Below, piece by piece: positions 46,663 through 56,258 of a stretch of 64,000 bases of DNA. The notes below the pieces were generated by a model. That model did not search any database, was not told the DNA's origin, and worked only from the letters and a program-made list of their open reading frames with translations. A program made the translations under genes and the position numbers. Position 1 is the first letter of the stretch, and each line of letters begins with the position of its first letter. Source of the stretch: Bacillota bacterium (lineage in GTDB: Bacteria > Bacillota > Clostridia > Oscillospirales > Feifaniaceae); assembly GCA_030705925.1 (NCBI GenBank), contig JAUZPM010000001.1, positions 1-64,000 on the forward strand. The letters run 5' to 3'.

Positions 46663-47971
46663 ATTCCTTTCCTAGTATCTCAACGGATTCCCCGTTTAAA
46701 ATTCTATTTACCGTACGCATGGCGCACATTTTTCCGCACATTGAACAGCTGTGACGGTCAGCCGGCGGAACACTCTCAAAATAAGACCTCGCTTTTTCGC
46801 CGTCTATAGCGGTCGCAAACATTGTATCCCAGTCAAAGCTGCGGCGCGCCTCACTCATTTTATTATCGATTTCACGCGCCCCCTTCACACCTTTTGCAAT
46901 ATCTGCCGCGTGTGCGGCAATCTTAGAGGCAATAATCCCTTCTTTTACATCTGAAAGGTCAGGCAGACGCAGGTGCTCAGCCGGAGTTACATAGCAAAGA
47001 AAGTCTGCGCCGTTAGCTGCTGCAATTGCACCGCCGATAGCGGAGGTTATATGGTCATAGCCCGGGGCAATGTCAGTCACAAGCGGCCCCAGGACATAAA
47101 ACGGCGCGCCGTGGCAAAGCTTCTTTTCAAGTTTCATATTTGCGGCGATTTCGTCAATAGCCATATGTCCCGGCCCTTCAACAAGCACCTGAACATCTTT
47201 ATCCCATGCGCGTTTAGTCAGATTTCCTATTTCTATTAGTTCAGATATTTGCGCTGCGTCGGTCGCATCATGAATACTGCCTGGTCTTAACGCGTCGCCG
47301 AGACTTATCGTTACATCATGCTCACGAAGAATATCTAAAAGCTCGTCATAATATTCATAAAACGGATTTTCATTTCCCGTCATTTTCATCCATGCGAAGA
47401 GCAGCGAGCCCCCGCGTGAAACTATATTAGTAATTCTTTTCTGTCTCGAGAAAGCTTCAACTGCGCGGCGGTTTATCCCGGCATGTATTGTCATAAAATC
47501 GACGCCTTCTTCAGCGTGAACGCGGACAACATCCAAAAAATCCTTTGCGGTAATATCCATTAAGTCCTTTTCAAGATACCCGATGGCATCATACATAGGA
47601 ACCGTGCCAATCATCGCTGTCGATCTTTCGATCAGCTTTTTTCTGAATTCTCGGGTCTTGCCGTAATTGCTGAGATCCATTATCGCTTCCGCCCCATATT
47701 TGAGCGAGAGTTCAACCTTGTCCATTTCCAAGCTGTAATCAGCGCAGTCACCTGAAATACCGAGATTTACGTTGATTTTCGTCTTGAGTCCTTCACCGAC
47801 TCCATATGGGTGTAAAGATTTATGGTTTTTATTTGCCGGAATTGCAACAGTTCCGGCCGCAACTTTGGATAACAGAACCTTTTCATCTATCAGTTCTTCC
47901 TTTGCCACCGTTGCAATCTCTTTTGTAACAAAACCGTTTTTTGCGGCTTCCATTTGGGTTTTATAGATCAT
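46643..47971 (-). CDS. thiC: Phosphomethylpyrimidine synthase
   Basis: 442 aa. Radical-SAM enzyme turning aminoimidazole ribotide into HMP phosphate. The core [26 protein letters not shown] and [21 protein letters not shown] are intact. The C-terminal cluster motif reads CSMCGKMC, a C-x2-C-x3-C spacing one residue shorter than the classical C-x2-C-x4-C. The protein is also shorter than the ~630-aa enterobacterial form, like other clostridial versions. Overlaps thiD by 11 nt. Confidence 0.95.
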   Translation of the reverse strand: MIYKTQMEAAKNGFVTKEIATVAKEELIDEKVLLSKVAAGTVAIPANKNHKSLHPYGVGEGLKTKINVNLGISGDCADYSLEMDKVELSLKYGAEAIMDLSNYGKTREFRKKLIERSTAMIGTVPMYDAIGYLEKDLMDITAKDFLDVVRVHAEEGVDFMTIHAGINRRAVEAFSRQKRITNIVSRGGSLLFAWMKMTGNENPFYEYYDELLDILREHDVTISLGDALRPGSIHDATDAAQISELIEIGNLTKRAWDKDVQVLVEGPGHMAIDEIAANMKLEKKLCHGAPFYVLGPLVTDIAPGYDHITSAIGGAIAAANGADFLCYVTPAEHLRLPDLSDVKEGIIASKIAAHAADIAKGVKGAREIDNKMSEARRSFDWDTMFATAIDGEKARSYFESVPPADRHSCSMCGKMCAMRTVNRILNGESVEILGKECEQSGK

Positions 47972-48770
47972 AATCTATTTCTCCTTTTTTATATAAATCA
48001 TAAAAATGATTTGTAGGACCAAATCCCTTTCCAATAACAAGTGAATGTTTTATAGCCGTCGTCATATATGTCTTTGCCTTTTCAACAGATGCCTGAACAG
48101 CCATGCCCAGCGCAAGATTTGAAGCAATCGCAGAAGAGTATGTGCATCCTGTCCCGTGTGTGTTTTTTGTATTTATTCTTGCAGTGCTGAAACAGTAAAA
48201 CTGCTCCCCGTCAAACAAAACGTCTGTTGCATCTCCTGACGCATGTCCTCCTTTTACAAGAACGGCTTTACAGCCTTTTTGGCAAATTATTTTGGCAGCT
48301 TTTTTCATGCTTTCAATATTATCTATTATTATTCCCGAAATCCTTTCAGCTTCAGGGATATTGGGAGTGAGAACATCCGCCAGCGGCAGAATTTCATTTA
48401 TAAAAATATCAACAGACTGCGGGTCCATTAAAGCGCTGCCATCTTTTGAGTACATCACCGGGTCGATAACAATATTCTTTGGCCTGTAAAACCTGAGTTT
48501 TTTTGCAACAACCGCCATGCAGTCGGCAGTCGGAAGCATCCCGATTTTTACGGCGTCCGTTTCAATGTCCTCGAATATTGCATCTATCTGACTGCCCACA
48601 ATATCGGGTGAGATATTTTCAATTTCATAGACTTTGCATGTATTTTCAGCGACAACTGAAGTTATCACACTCATGCCATAAACGCCATGCGCCGAAAATG
48701 TTTTCAAATCTGCCTGGATCCCAGCTCCGCCGCTGCAGTCAGAGCCTGCGATACTTAATGCTTTTTTCAT
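47961..48770 (-). CDS. thiD: Hydroxymethylpyrimidine/phosphomethylpyrimidine kinase
   Basis: 269 aa. It phosphorylates HMP phosphate to the diphosphate used by ThiE. The start [22 protein letters not shown] and [15 protein letters not shown] near residue 210 are signature blocks. First gene of the operon, with GGGAG 7 nt upstream of the ATG, directly after the terminator of the second TPP riboswitch. Confidence 0.95.
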   Translation of the reverse strand: MKKALSIAGSDCSGGAGIQADLKTFSAHGVYGMSVITSVVAENTCKVYEIENISPDIVGSQIDAIFEDIETDAVKIGMLPTADCMAVVAKKLRFYRPKNIVIDPVMYSKDGSALMDPQSVDIFINEILPLADVLTPNIPEAERISGIIIDNIESMKKAAKIICQKGCKAVLVKGGHASGDATDVLFDGEQFYCFSTARINTKNTHGTGCTYSSAIASNLALGMAVQASVEKAKTYMTTAIKHSLVIGKGFGPTNHFYDLYKKGEIDYDL

Positions 48771-48783
48771 CTTGATCTCCCTA

Positions 48784-48816
48784 AATAAAAATCAGCGCTT
48801 TCCATCAGGAAAGCGC
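48784..48816 (-). terminator. Expression-platform terminator of TPP riboswitch 2
   Basis: GCGCTTTCC pairs with GGAAAGCGC (48795-48803 with 48808-48816), followed on the minus strand by TTTTTATTT and then the thiD ribosome site. Confidence 0.85.
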
Positions 48817-48836
48817 CCCTAAAATTAAAGGCATTT

Positions 48837-48912
48837 GCTTCCCTACGATAGTCTTGACTAACAGGTTCAAAGGGTCAGGTTTTAACCTTCTCAACCAAAA
48901 TGGTTCCCCCGC
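48837..48912 (-). ncRNA. TPP riboswitch 2 (thiD-proximal aptamer)
   Basis: The THI-box core reads, on the minus strand, GCGGGGGAACC, TTGAGAAGG, ACCTGACCCTTTGAACCTG and CGTAGGGAAGC. These are the pyrimidine- and pyrophosphate-sensing elements of the TPP aptamer. It is followed by its own terminator (48784-48816). The helix between them differs from the other copy at a few positions. Confidence 0.95.
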
Positions 48913-48923
48913 AAACGATATAA

Positions 48924-48959
48924 TATTAAAATTAAAAAGGCACCTAAGCAGGTGCCTTT
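48924..48959 (-). terminator. Expression-platform terminator of TPP riboswitch 1
   Basis: AAAGGCACC pairs with GGTGCCTTT (48936-48944 with 48951-48959), followed on the minus strand by TTAATTTTAAT. It separates the two aptamers. Confidence 0.85.
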
Positions 48960-48980
48960 CAAATACCAAAGTATATGACA

Positions 48981-49055
48981 GCTTCCCTACGTTAGTCTTA
49001 ACTAACAGGTTCAAAGGGTCAGGTTTTAACCTTCTCAACCAATCGGTTCCCCCGC
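48981..49055 (-). ncRNA. TPP riboswitch 1 (promoter-proximal aptamer)
   Basis: The same THI-box blocks as the thiD-proximal copy, beginning GCGGGGGAACCGATTGG and ending AACGTAGGGAAGC on the minus strand. It starts 12 nt after the -10 box of the operon promoter and is followed by its own terminator. Confidence 0.95.
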
Positions 49056-49066
49056 GATCTAATTTA

Positions 49067-49094
49067 ATTATAGTGATTTATATTACTTTGTCAA
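49067..49094 (-). promoter_or_regulatory. thi operon promoter
   Basis: Minus strand TTGACA (49089-49094), 16-nt spacer, TATAAT (49067-49072). The TTGACA lies 8 nt beyond the alpha-galactosidase stop codon. Confidence 0.8.
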
Positions 49095-49101
49095 CATCAG
49101 A

Positions 49102-51282
49102 TCATAAGACTTTTATTTCAAAAAACCTTGCCTGACAGCAATTTTTAAAATGAACTGTCAGTGCGCCTTTGTCTTCATTATAATAAAATTCAGTTTCAAA
49201 TCCGCTTGACGGATAGAGCTGTTTTACTGCTGCTTTTTTGCCTGCCCATTTGTGAATTGGAAGTTCTATATATTCCTCACCGCTCTGAAGTCTCCATACC
49301 GCCAGCAGCACTCTGCTGTTTTCATCATTCACAAGTCCGACACTCGCCCATGAATTTCTGTTATTTATATCTGTAAAACCAATCGGCCAGACCGGGTGTG
49401 AATTGTGGATATGACTGCGTTCCGATTTATAAAGCGAAATCCCCTCTTTTATTAGGGACATATTGAATTCGTCAGCAGCATCAGGATTGCCGGAAAGATA
49501 CATGTTTCCGCACAATCCAGTTACCATATTAAAAATAGTCTTTTCCCCATCAGCAAACATATCTAGATATTTCTGGTCTTTTAATATATCCGGATTATCT
49601 TTGTTTGCAAACACAAGCGGATAAGGATAAGCCCATATTCCCAGCTGCTCCGGCAGAATGGACGCTAGGCTCCCAACAGCAATAGACGGGAAATTATAGC
49701 AGTCTTCCTGATCACTGGAGCTTTGAATATGGAAATGCGATAAAACGCCATAATCTTCTCTCATTCCGCCCGAGCCGCAGTTTTCTATTATCAAAGTCGG
49801 ATGTTTTTTTCTGACTTCATCAATAAATGAATAAAATGCCTCAAAGTGTTTTATTAGTCCATAAGATGAAGCAATGCCACCCTTATCGCACCCTGAGCCT
49901 ATGCATGCGTTATAATCATTTTTAATAAAACCTACGCCCATCGAAACCAAGCTGTCAATTATATTATGTAAATATCCTCTTACTTCAGGATTTTCAAAGT
50001 TTAAGAACCAGCGTGCTCCCCCTCCGACACGAACTCCATTTCGCATCAAAAACCACGAATCCGGCTTTTTTCCGAGATTCGATTCATCTCCGCAAACCTC
50101 CATCTCAAGCCATACGCCTGGTATCATATTTTTTGACTTGATATAATCAAGCACGCTTTCAAGGCCTTTGTCAAATCTGTCCTTACTCGGTATCCAGTCG
50201 CCAAGCATCCTTCCCCAGGATTTGTCCCTGTCTCCAAACCATCCGGCATCTATGCAGAAACATTCAGCCCCCTCTTCCGCGGCGGCGTCTATCTTCGGAG
50301 TAAGCTTTTCTATTGTCGGATTGCCCCAAAGACAGTTCATATAATCATTGAACACAACAGGGAATTCATTGTCCCATGCCTTCCGTGGTTTAAGCACGTT
50401 TCTTCTGTAAGATGTCAGCTCTTTTACTGCATCGTCAAAGTTTCCTTTGCAGCATCCGACAGCAACCGGAACAGAAGTAAAGCTTTCACCCGGCTTAAGC
50501 GTAAGATTGAATCCGCCAAATCTTTCATCTGCCGCATCGGCATGAATACATAAGGCGCCGTCATCATTCTTCCATGAGCCCATGTATCCAATCTCCATGT
50601 GCCAATTTGAAGACGTTTCGATCTGAAAATACCAAACTTTATTTGACTCTATGTCTTCAATTACCGCCATCGGAAGAAGTCTCCCAGTACTCCAGCTTCC
50701 TTGTGACGAAAAGTGAACAGCCGATGCCCCGGGGTGAGTCGTGCATTTATAAAGTCCCAGATCGGAAAGGCTTGAATTTCTCCACTGACCTTCCCCATTC
50801 CAAGCCTGTCTGCAATAATGAACTTTCACTTTCTTCTCATCATACCATGGTCTAATTCCGTCTGTTGCAATACCATTCATAAACATTGAAGATACATGGG
50901 TCAAGATAACCGGCGAATCCCCGTCATTTCTGACAGCTGTCGTCTGTCTGATTACATTTGCACCTTTAATAAGCTGCATATCAACTTTAACGGATAGTCC
51001 CAATTTTTCATGTTTATATGTAATAATGATCTCTTCATCGTTACTTTTTATGTCTTCCATATTCATTTCGGTTGGCAAAGCCGAGTATATTTCAGTAAGG
51101 GCATTATTTCCACCATACGGTATACCTGCAACAGAAAGCTGAAAGCAGGGGTAAGGAACACTTTTATTTAATTTAGAAACTTCCCCGCAGTTAAATGCCT
51201 TAAGCCACAGACCTTTTTTTGTGTTTTCAAACTCCATTGCTATATCGTTATGTTTAAGCGTTACGTTTTCTTTGGTCTCCAT
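49102..51282 (-). CDS. Alpha-galactosidase (GH36-like)
   Basis: 726 aa. GH36-type fold: an N-terminal beta-sandwich (about 1-310), then a catalytic barrel with GVWLEMEV, the nucleophile Asp in FIKNDYNA and the acid/base Asp in SSDQED, preceded by ENCGSGGMREDYG. No signal peptide, so it is intracellular and would act on imported raffinose-type sugars or other alpha-galactosides. ATG at 51282 is chosen (GGGAG 7 nt upstream); a strong promoter at 51311-51339 would start transcription after the longer-frame ATG at 51342. It has no sugar-transporter neighbour. Confidence 0.9.
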   Translation of the reverse strand: METKENVTLKHNDIAMEFENTKKGLWLKAFNCGEVSKLNKSVPYPCFQLSVAGIPYGGNNALTEIYSALPTEMNMEDIKSNDEEIIITYKHEKLGLSVKVDMQLIKGANVIRQTTAVRNDGDSPVILTHVSSMFMNGIATDGIRPWYDEKKVKVHYCRQAWNGEGQWRNSSLSDLGLYKCTTHPGASAVHFSSQGSWSTGRLLPMAVIEDIESNKVWYFQIETSSNWHMEIGYMGSWKNDDGALCIHADAADERFGGFNLTLKPGESFTSVPVAVGCCKGNFDDAVKELTSYRRNVLKPRKAWDNEFPVVFNDYMNCLWGNPTIEKLTPKIDAAAEEGAECFCIDAGWFGDRDKSWGRMLGDWIPSKDRFDKGLESVLDYIKSKNMIPGVWLEMEVCGDESNLGKKPDSWFLMRNGVRVGGGARWFLNFENPEVRGYLHNIIDSLVSMGVGFIKNDYNACIGSGCDKGGIASSYGLIKHFEAFYSFIDEVRKKHPTLIIENCGSGGMREDYGVLSHFHIQSSSDQEDCYNFPSIAVGSLASILPEQLGIWAYPYPLVFANKDNPDILKDQKYLDMFADGEKTIFNMVTGLCGNMYLSGNPDAADEFNMSLIKEGISLYKSERSHIHNSHPVWPIGFTDINNRNSWASVGLVNDENSRVLLAVWRLQSGEEYIELPIHKWAGKKAAVKQLYPSSGFETEFYYNEDKGALTVHFKNCCQARFFEIKVL

Positions 51283-51310
51283 TACAATTCTCCCAATCAA
51301 CTTGTTTTGT

Positions 51311-51339
51311 TTTATACTATAATAATTTATCTGCAGCAA
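51311..51339 (-). promoter_or_regulatory. Alpha-galactosidase promoter
   Basis: Minus strand TTGCTG (51334-51339), 17-nt spacer, TATAAA (51311-51316). The rest of the gene-free stretch up to the ech promoter is AT-rich and nothing else was recognised there. Confidence 0.65.
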
Positions 51340-51485
51340 CAATATGTATTTTCTTAATAAGCTATTTTATAAGACAATTGTTAATGAATATTTGATAAAT
51401 ATGCCTTGTTTATTCCAACTAGTATACGATTTTACAATATATTTTTGCAAATAAAAATATTACTAAAATAAACGGCAAAAAAATA

Positions 51486-51513
51486 TTGTAATTTGTCGTA
51501 TTTTATTTATAAT
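51486..51513 (+). promoter_or_regulatory. ech-hyp operon promoter
   Basis: TTGTAA (51486-51491), 16-nt spacer, TATAAT (51508-51513), about 70 nt upstream of the echA start. Confidence 0.55.
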
Positions 51514-51586
51514 ATTATATTTGGGTCAAAGTTTAAATTTACAATTGCCTATATTTATAAAATATATTATAAAAAGGAAAATGATA

Positions 51587-53500
51587 ATGCAGATTGTAAT
51601 GTTTTTAATGCTCTTCTTAATACTTTTTCCATTATTAATAATGCTTGCAATGGCAGTAATCAATAATCAAGCCTTGCGTAGTGCTATTATAAAAATATCT
51701 GTGTTTCTTATAGCGGCAGCGTCGATATGGTTATTCGTTCTGAATATTAATAACTCAGAACCTTTGATGTTCGCAGTAAATATTGATTTTATAAACACAC
51801 TAATGACGTCGATTTCAGTATTGATTTCTATATACATTATTTATGCAGGTTTTCGCGATAAAAAATATTGGGCTTCTGTTTTAGCTGTTTTACAGATAAT
51901 ATCCTCACTCGCTTTTGAACTGGCTTACAGCGGAAAAATACATTCGGAATACGATCTAATGCTGGATAATCTTTCACTGATTATGGTGCTGCTAGTAGGC
52001 ATAATCGGCGGATTGATCTGCATTTTTGCTATAGGCTACATGGCTAAATATCACCACCATAAACTGATGAAAGATAAGTCAAAACTGTTTTTCACAACTG
52101 TCTATGCTTTTATTTCGGCAATGTTCGGGCTCGTTTTGTCAAATAACCTCATGTGGCTATTGTTCTTTTGGGAAATAACCACCTTCTGCTCTTTTGTACT
52201 TATCGGTTATACTCGCCGTGAAGATTCAATACGTAACTCCTATCGTGCATTAATCATGAATATGGCAGGAGGGCTTGCCTTTTTAGCCGGTATAGCCTGG
52301 CTGTTTAAAACTCAGGGAATTATTGAGCTTGATAAATTGATGGCCTTAGCTCCTGCGGCTGCAATGGTGCCGGCAATTCTGATTAGCTTATCTGGTGTTG
52401 TAAAGTCAGCCCAGATGCCTTTTTCGTCATGGCTTTTAGGTGCAATGGTTGCCCCAACTCCTACCTCAGCGCTTCTGCATTCAAGTACAATGGTAAAGGC
52501 GGGGGTTTATATTATCATCCGTCTGTCGCCGTTACTTAAGAATACCCCAGCCGGTTTTGCGCTTACGCTTATCGGTGCAATAACATTCTTACTCGCATCA
52601 TTTATTGCAATCTCAATGCATAACGTCAAGAGACTGCTGGCCTATTCGACAATTTCAACCTTAGGTCTGATCGTTGCATGCGCGGGCGTCGGGACATATC
52701 AGGCTATTTGGACCGCAATTTTGCTTATGATTTTCCATGCAGTTGCAAAATCGCTCTTGTTCTTAAGCGTCGGAACAGTAGAACACGGCATAGACAGCCT
52801 TAACATAGAGGATATGGACGGGCTTATCCTTCGTATGCCTAAAGTTACAGTTTGTCTTTTGATTGGTATTTCAGGCATGTTCCTAGCTCCGTTTGGCATG
52901 CTGATAAGTAAATGGGCGGCACTGGAGGCGTTGATCGTTGCAAATCCATTTATCGCGTTCTTTGTTGTGTTCGGAAGTTCCGCAACGCTGTTCTTCTATA
53001 CAAAATGGATGGGTAAATTAATCATGATCATTCACCCGTCTGAAAACCAGGAAAAAGTAGTGTCATCCGCTGAATGGTTCACAATGGGCACCCTTTCTGC
53101 ATTGACTGTCCTTGTCTGCATAGCTTTCCCAAGCATTTCTACCCATATAATTGATCCTTATATACGTCATTTATATCAGCAGGATGTTTCGATGAATACG
53201 GGAAACATTGTTATAATGCTTATTATGATGGCTCTTATATTGACCCTTCCGTTCCAGATATTATTGCAGCATAAAGACAAGAAACACGTCATTGCCTATT
53301 TATGCGGTGCAAATATCACAGAAAACAATCTTTTATATGAAGCTAACACACGTTTTCATACAACTAAAATGGACGTTGAAGAACTTAAACTTAGAAATTA
53401 CTATTTTGAAAATTATTTTGGGGAGGATAAACTGGGCAAAATAGGCGTAGTAACAACAACTTTACTGATAGCCGTATTGTTTGGTATAATACTAATATGA
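51587..53500 (+). CDS. echA: Ech hydrogenase subunit EchA (NuoL/antiporter-like)
   Basis: 637 aa with about 14-16 membrane helices. Proton-conducting antiporter-like subunit of the energy-conserving NiFe hydrogenase, homologous to NuoL/HycC. Typical core blocks are FFWEITTFCSFVLIGY, SAQMPFSSWLLGAMVAPTPTSALLHSSTMVKAG and FHAVAKSLLFLSVG with their conserved Lys and His. ATG at 51587 is favoured by AAGGA 8 nt upstream over TTG 51521 or ATG 51581. It overlaps echB by 4 nt. Confidence 0.93.
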   Translation: MQIVMFLMLFLILFPLLIMLAMAVINNQALRSAIIKISVFLIAAASIWLFVLNINNSEPLMFAVNIDFINTLMTSISVLISIYIIYAGFRDKKYWASVLAVLQIISSLAFELAYSGKIHSEYDLMLDNLSLIMVLLVGIIGGLICIFAIGYMAKYHHHKLMKDKSKLFFTTVYAFISAMFGLVLSNNLMWLLFFWEITTFCSFVLIGYTRREDSIRNSYRALIMNMAGGLAFLAGIAWLFKTQGIIELDKLMALAPAAAMVPAILISLSGVVKSAQMPFSSWLLGAMVAPTPTSALLHSSTMVKAGVYIIIRLSPLLKNTPAGFALTLIGAITFLLASFIAISMHNVKRLLAYSTISTLGLIVACAGVGTYQAIWTAILLMIFHAVAKSLLFLSVGTVEHGIDSLNIEDMDGLILRMPKVTVCLLIGISGMFLAPFGMLISKWAALEALIVANPFIAFFVVFGSSATLFFYTKWMGKLIMIIHPSENQEKVVSSAEWFTMGTLSALTVLVCIAFPSISTHIIDPYIRHLYQQDVSMNTGNIVIMLIMMALILTLPFQILLQHKDKKHVIAYLCGANITENNLLYEANTRFHTTKMDVEELKLRNYYFENYFGEDKLGKIGVVTTTLLIAVLFGIILI

Positions 53501-54348
53501 AAATAATATTGATTTCAATCGCTTTTATTATATTTGCCCCTATTTTAGGCGGACTATTGTCGGGTCTCGACAGAATCATTTCGGCAAGGATGCAAAAAAG
53601 GGTTGGGCCAAGCATTTTCCAGCCTTTTTATGATGTATTCAAACTTTTCCAAAAGGAAAACGTTGTCGTAAACAGCTCTCAGAATTTCTATATGATCTGT
53701 TTTCTCATCTTCACAGTATTTACAGGCGCAATGCTTTTTACGGGAGAAGATATACTTCTAACTGTATTTTCGTCAACACTTGCCGGAATCTTTTTTGTTC
53801 TCGGCGGTTATTCGACATATTCACCCTATAGCTTTATAGGTTCAGAAAGAGAACTTATCTCTATGATGTCAGACGAGCCAATGGTTATACTTATGGCGAT
53901 AGGCATGTACATGGTGACACACAGCTTTTTTATTCACGATATTGTCGCATTTGATAAACCCGCAATTATTTACTTGCCGGGTGTATTTATCGGCTATTTA
54001 TTCGTTCTTACAATAAAGATGAAGAAATCACCTTTTGATCTCTCTATGTCTCATCACGCTCATCAGGAAGTAGTAAGCGGAATAAAAACAGAATTTTCAG
54101 GTAAATCCCTTGCAATGATAGAAATTGCACATTGGTATGAAAATATATTTTTACTCGGAACGGTTTACCTGTTCTTTGCCGTATCGCCTATAATCGGTAT
54201 TCTAGTTTCACTTTTAGTTTATTTTATTGAGACATTCATTGATAACACAAATGCTAGAGTAAAATGGCAGTGGTTATTAAAATCATCGTGGATTGTGGCG
54301 TTAGTATTCGGAGCTACAAACATATTGATTTTATATTTTGTAAAATAA
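53497..54348 (+). CDS. echB: Ech hydrogenase subunit EchB (NuoH-like)
   Basis: 283 aa, about eight membrane helices. Membrane subunit homologous to NuoH/HycD that couples electron flow to ion transport. The start PILGGLLSGLDRIISARMQKRVGPSIFQPFYDVFKLFQKE is a near-consensus NuoH/HycD block, and KKSPFDLSMSHHAHQE follows in the middle. Overlaps echA (ATGA), followed by echC after 12 nt with GGAGAGAG. Confidence 0.94.
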   Translation: MKIILISIAFIIFAPILGGLLSGLDRIISARMQKRVGPSIFQPFYDVFKLFQKENVVVNSSQNFYMICFLIFTVFTGAMLFTGEDILLTVFSSTLAGIFFVLGGYSTYSPYSFIGSERELISMMSDEPMVILMAIGMYMVTHSFFIHDIVAFDKPAIIYLPGVFIGYLFVLTIKMKKSPFDLSMSHHAHQEVVSGIKTEFSGKSLAMIEIAHWYENIFLLGTVYLFFAVSPIIGILVSLLVYFIETFIDNTNARVKWQWLLKSSWIVALVFGATNILILYFVK

Positions 54349-54360
54349 GGAGAGAGAGCA

Positions 54361-54810
54361 ATGTCATATTTTAAAAAATCTCCATGGCTTATACATTATG
54401 ACGGTTCCAGCTGTAACGGCTGCGATATCGAAGTCCTCGCTTGTCTGACCCCTCTGTATGACATTGAACGATTCGGAATAATCAATACAGGGAACCCTAA
54501 GCACGCTGATATCTTTTTAATAACAGGTTCTGTCAATGAACAAAATAAAGAGGTAATACAAAATATTTATTCCCAAATGCCCGACCCAAAGGTGGTTATC
54601 GCAGTGGGAATATGTGCAGCGTCAGGCGGAGTTTTTGCAGATTGCTATAATGTCATGGGCGGAGTAGACAAACTTATCCCTGTCGATGTCTATGTCCCGG
54701 GCTGTGCCGCCCGCCCCGAAGCAATAATAGACGGCGTTGTTAAAGGTCTTGATGTTCTCGAACAGAAATACAGCCAGAAAAATAATACGGATAAGAAGGA
54801 AAACGCATGA
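54361..54810 (+). CDS. echC: Ech hydrogenase small subunit EchC (NuoB-like)
   Basis: 149 aa. It holds the proximal [4Fe-4S] cluster next to the NiFe site: CNGCD (residues about 19-23), GICAASGG and VPGCAARPEA provide four Cys ligands. It belongs to the short NuoB-like small subunits of group 4 hydrogenases rather than the large twin-cluster type. Overlaps echD by 4 nt. Confidence 0.95.
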   Translation: MSYFKKSPWLIHYDGSSCNGCDIEVLACLTPLYDIERFGIINTGNPKHADIFLITGSVNEQNKEVIQNIYSQMPDPKVVIAVGICAASGGVFADCYNVMGGVDKLIPVDVYVPGCAARPEAIIDGVVKGLDVLEQKYSQKNNTDKKENA

Positions 54811-55175
54811 CAGAGGAGCAAAAAACCGAAATAATAGATCTGGACACGCTCTTATCAAAGTGTGCGACGCTTAAGGAGAAAGGTTATCGCCTTGTGCAGA
54901 TTGGCTGCACAGAAACCGAAACCGAAATACAGATAAATTATACTTTCGATAAAAATTATGAATTCATAAATCTAAGATTGTTGTCCAAACGCGGCGAGTC
55001 TGTCCCCAGCATTCAATCAGTATATGACTGTGCATTTATTTATGAAAATGAAATTGCCGAACTTTTTGGAATAAATGTCACAGATATGCCTATTGATTTT
55101 AAAGGAAAATTATATAAAACCGCAGTTTCAGCACCCTTTGCTTTAAATCCCGAGAAACAGGAGGAAATACTCTAA
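54807..55175 (+). CDS. echD: Ech hydrogenase subunit EchD (NuoC-like)
   Basis: 122 aa, homologous to the 30-kDa NuoC subunit. Recognisable late blocks are SVYDCAFIYENEIAELFGINVTDMP, where NuoC has its E-R-E-x-x-D-x-F-G region, and ending FALNPEKQEEIL. The N-terminal part is poorly conserved. It is wedged between echC (4-nt overlap) and echE (1-nt overlap). Confidence 0.88.
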   Translation: MTEEQKTEIIDLDTLLSKCATLKEKGYRLVQIGCTETETEIQINYTFDKNYEFINLRLLSKRGESVPSIQSVYDCAFIYENEIAELFGINVTDMPIDFKGKLYKTAVSAPFALNPEKQEEIL

Positions 55176-56254
55176 TGTCCGAAAGAATGGTCATTCCCTT
55201 TGGTCCTCAGCATCCTGTTTTGCCGGAACCTATACATTTAAACCTTGTAATGGAAGATGAAAAAGTCGTTGACGTCCTTCCTTCAATCGGCTTTGTACAC
55301 CGCGGGCTTGAGATGCTTGTCAAAAAGAAAGATTTCAATGCCTATACTTACGTTGCCGAACGCGTCTGCGGAATATGCAGTTACATGCATGGTATGGGAT
55401 ATTGCCAGGCAATTGAAAATATCATGGGTATAGAGGTTCCTGAAAGGGCCCTTTATCTAAGAGTAATCGGCGCTGAATTTTCAAGGATTCACAGTCACCT
55501 GCTTTGGTTAGGTCTTTGCGCAGACGCTTTTGGATTTGAAAGCCTGTTTATGCACACCTGGAAACTCCGTGAACAGATTCTTGACATCATGGAGGAAATC
55601 ACAGGCGGTCGCGTAATCTTTTCAGCAGTTAAAATAGGCGGAGTGAAGAGAGATCTTGACGAGGCAATGTTAACTAAAATCCTTGATATTCTTAATGATT
55701 TAGAGCCGCAGATCAAGGAAATATCCTCTGTGTTCATTGAAAGTGTCACCGTTCGCCACCGTTTGGAGGGCGTAGGGGTTTTGTCAACTGAAGACGCAAT
55801 CTCAACTGGTGCCGTCGGTCCTATGCTGCGTGCAAGCGGTGTTAGTCAGGATATGCGCAAGCTTAATTACGCCGCGTATGGTCAGCTTGATTTTGATCCT
55901 ATCGTTGAAAAAAACGGCGATAGTATGGCCCGGTGCAAAGTCCGTATAAGAGAGATTTTCCAGTCTATAGACCTGATAAGACAAGCTGTTAAGAAATTGC
56001 CGCAGGGCACAATAGATACGCCGTTCAAAGGAAATCCTGACGGAGAGTATTTCGCTCGTCTTGAGCAGCCGCGCGGAGAAGTTATATATTATGTCAAAGC
56101 AAACGGCACTAAATTCTTAGATCGTGTTCGTGTTCGAACCCCAACGCTTGCAAATCTGCCTGCTTTAGTTAAAGTATTAAAAGGCTGTGATCTTGCTGAC
56201 GTTCCGATTTTGGTGTTAACAATTGATCCTTGTATTAGCTGTACAGAAAGGTGA
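55175..56254 (+). CDS. echE: Ech hydrogenase large subunit EchE (NuoD-like, NiFe site)
   Basis: 359 aa. Catalytic subunit. The NiFe ligands are both present: RVCGICSYMH (residues about 64-73) and the C-terminal DPCISC (about 351-356), so it is a hydrogenase and not a Complex I NuoD. The chain stops at DPCISCTER, without the C-terminal extension that maturation endopeptidases remove. Consistently, no such endopeptidase gene is in the operon. Start ATG after GGAGG. Confidence 0.96.
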   Translation: MSERMVIPFGPQHPVLPEPIHLNLVMEDEKVVDVLPSIGFVHRGLEMLVKKKDFNAYTYVAERVCGICSYMHGMGYCQAIENIMGIEVPERALYLRVIGAEFSRIHSHLLWLGLCADAFGFESLFMHTWKLREQILDIMEEITGGRVIFSAVKIGGVKRDLDEAMLTKILDILNDLEPQIKEISSVFIESVTVRHRLEGVGVLSTEDAISTGAVGPMLRASGVSQDMRKLNYAAYGQLDFDPIVEKNGDSMARCKVRIREIFQSIDLIRQAVKKLPQGTIDTPFKGNPDGEYFARLEQPRGEVIYYVKANGTKFLDRVRVRTPTLANLPALVKVLKGCDLADVPILVLTIDPCISCTER

Positions 56255-56258
56255 TCCC

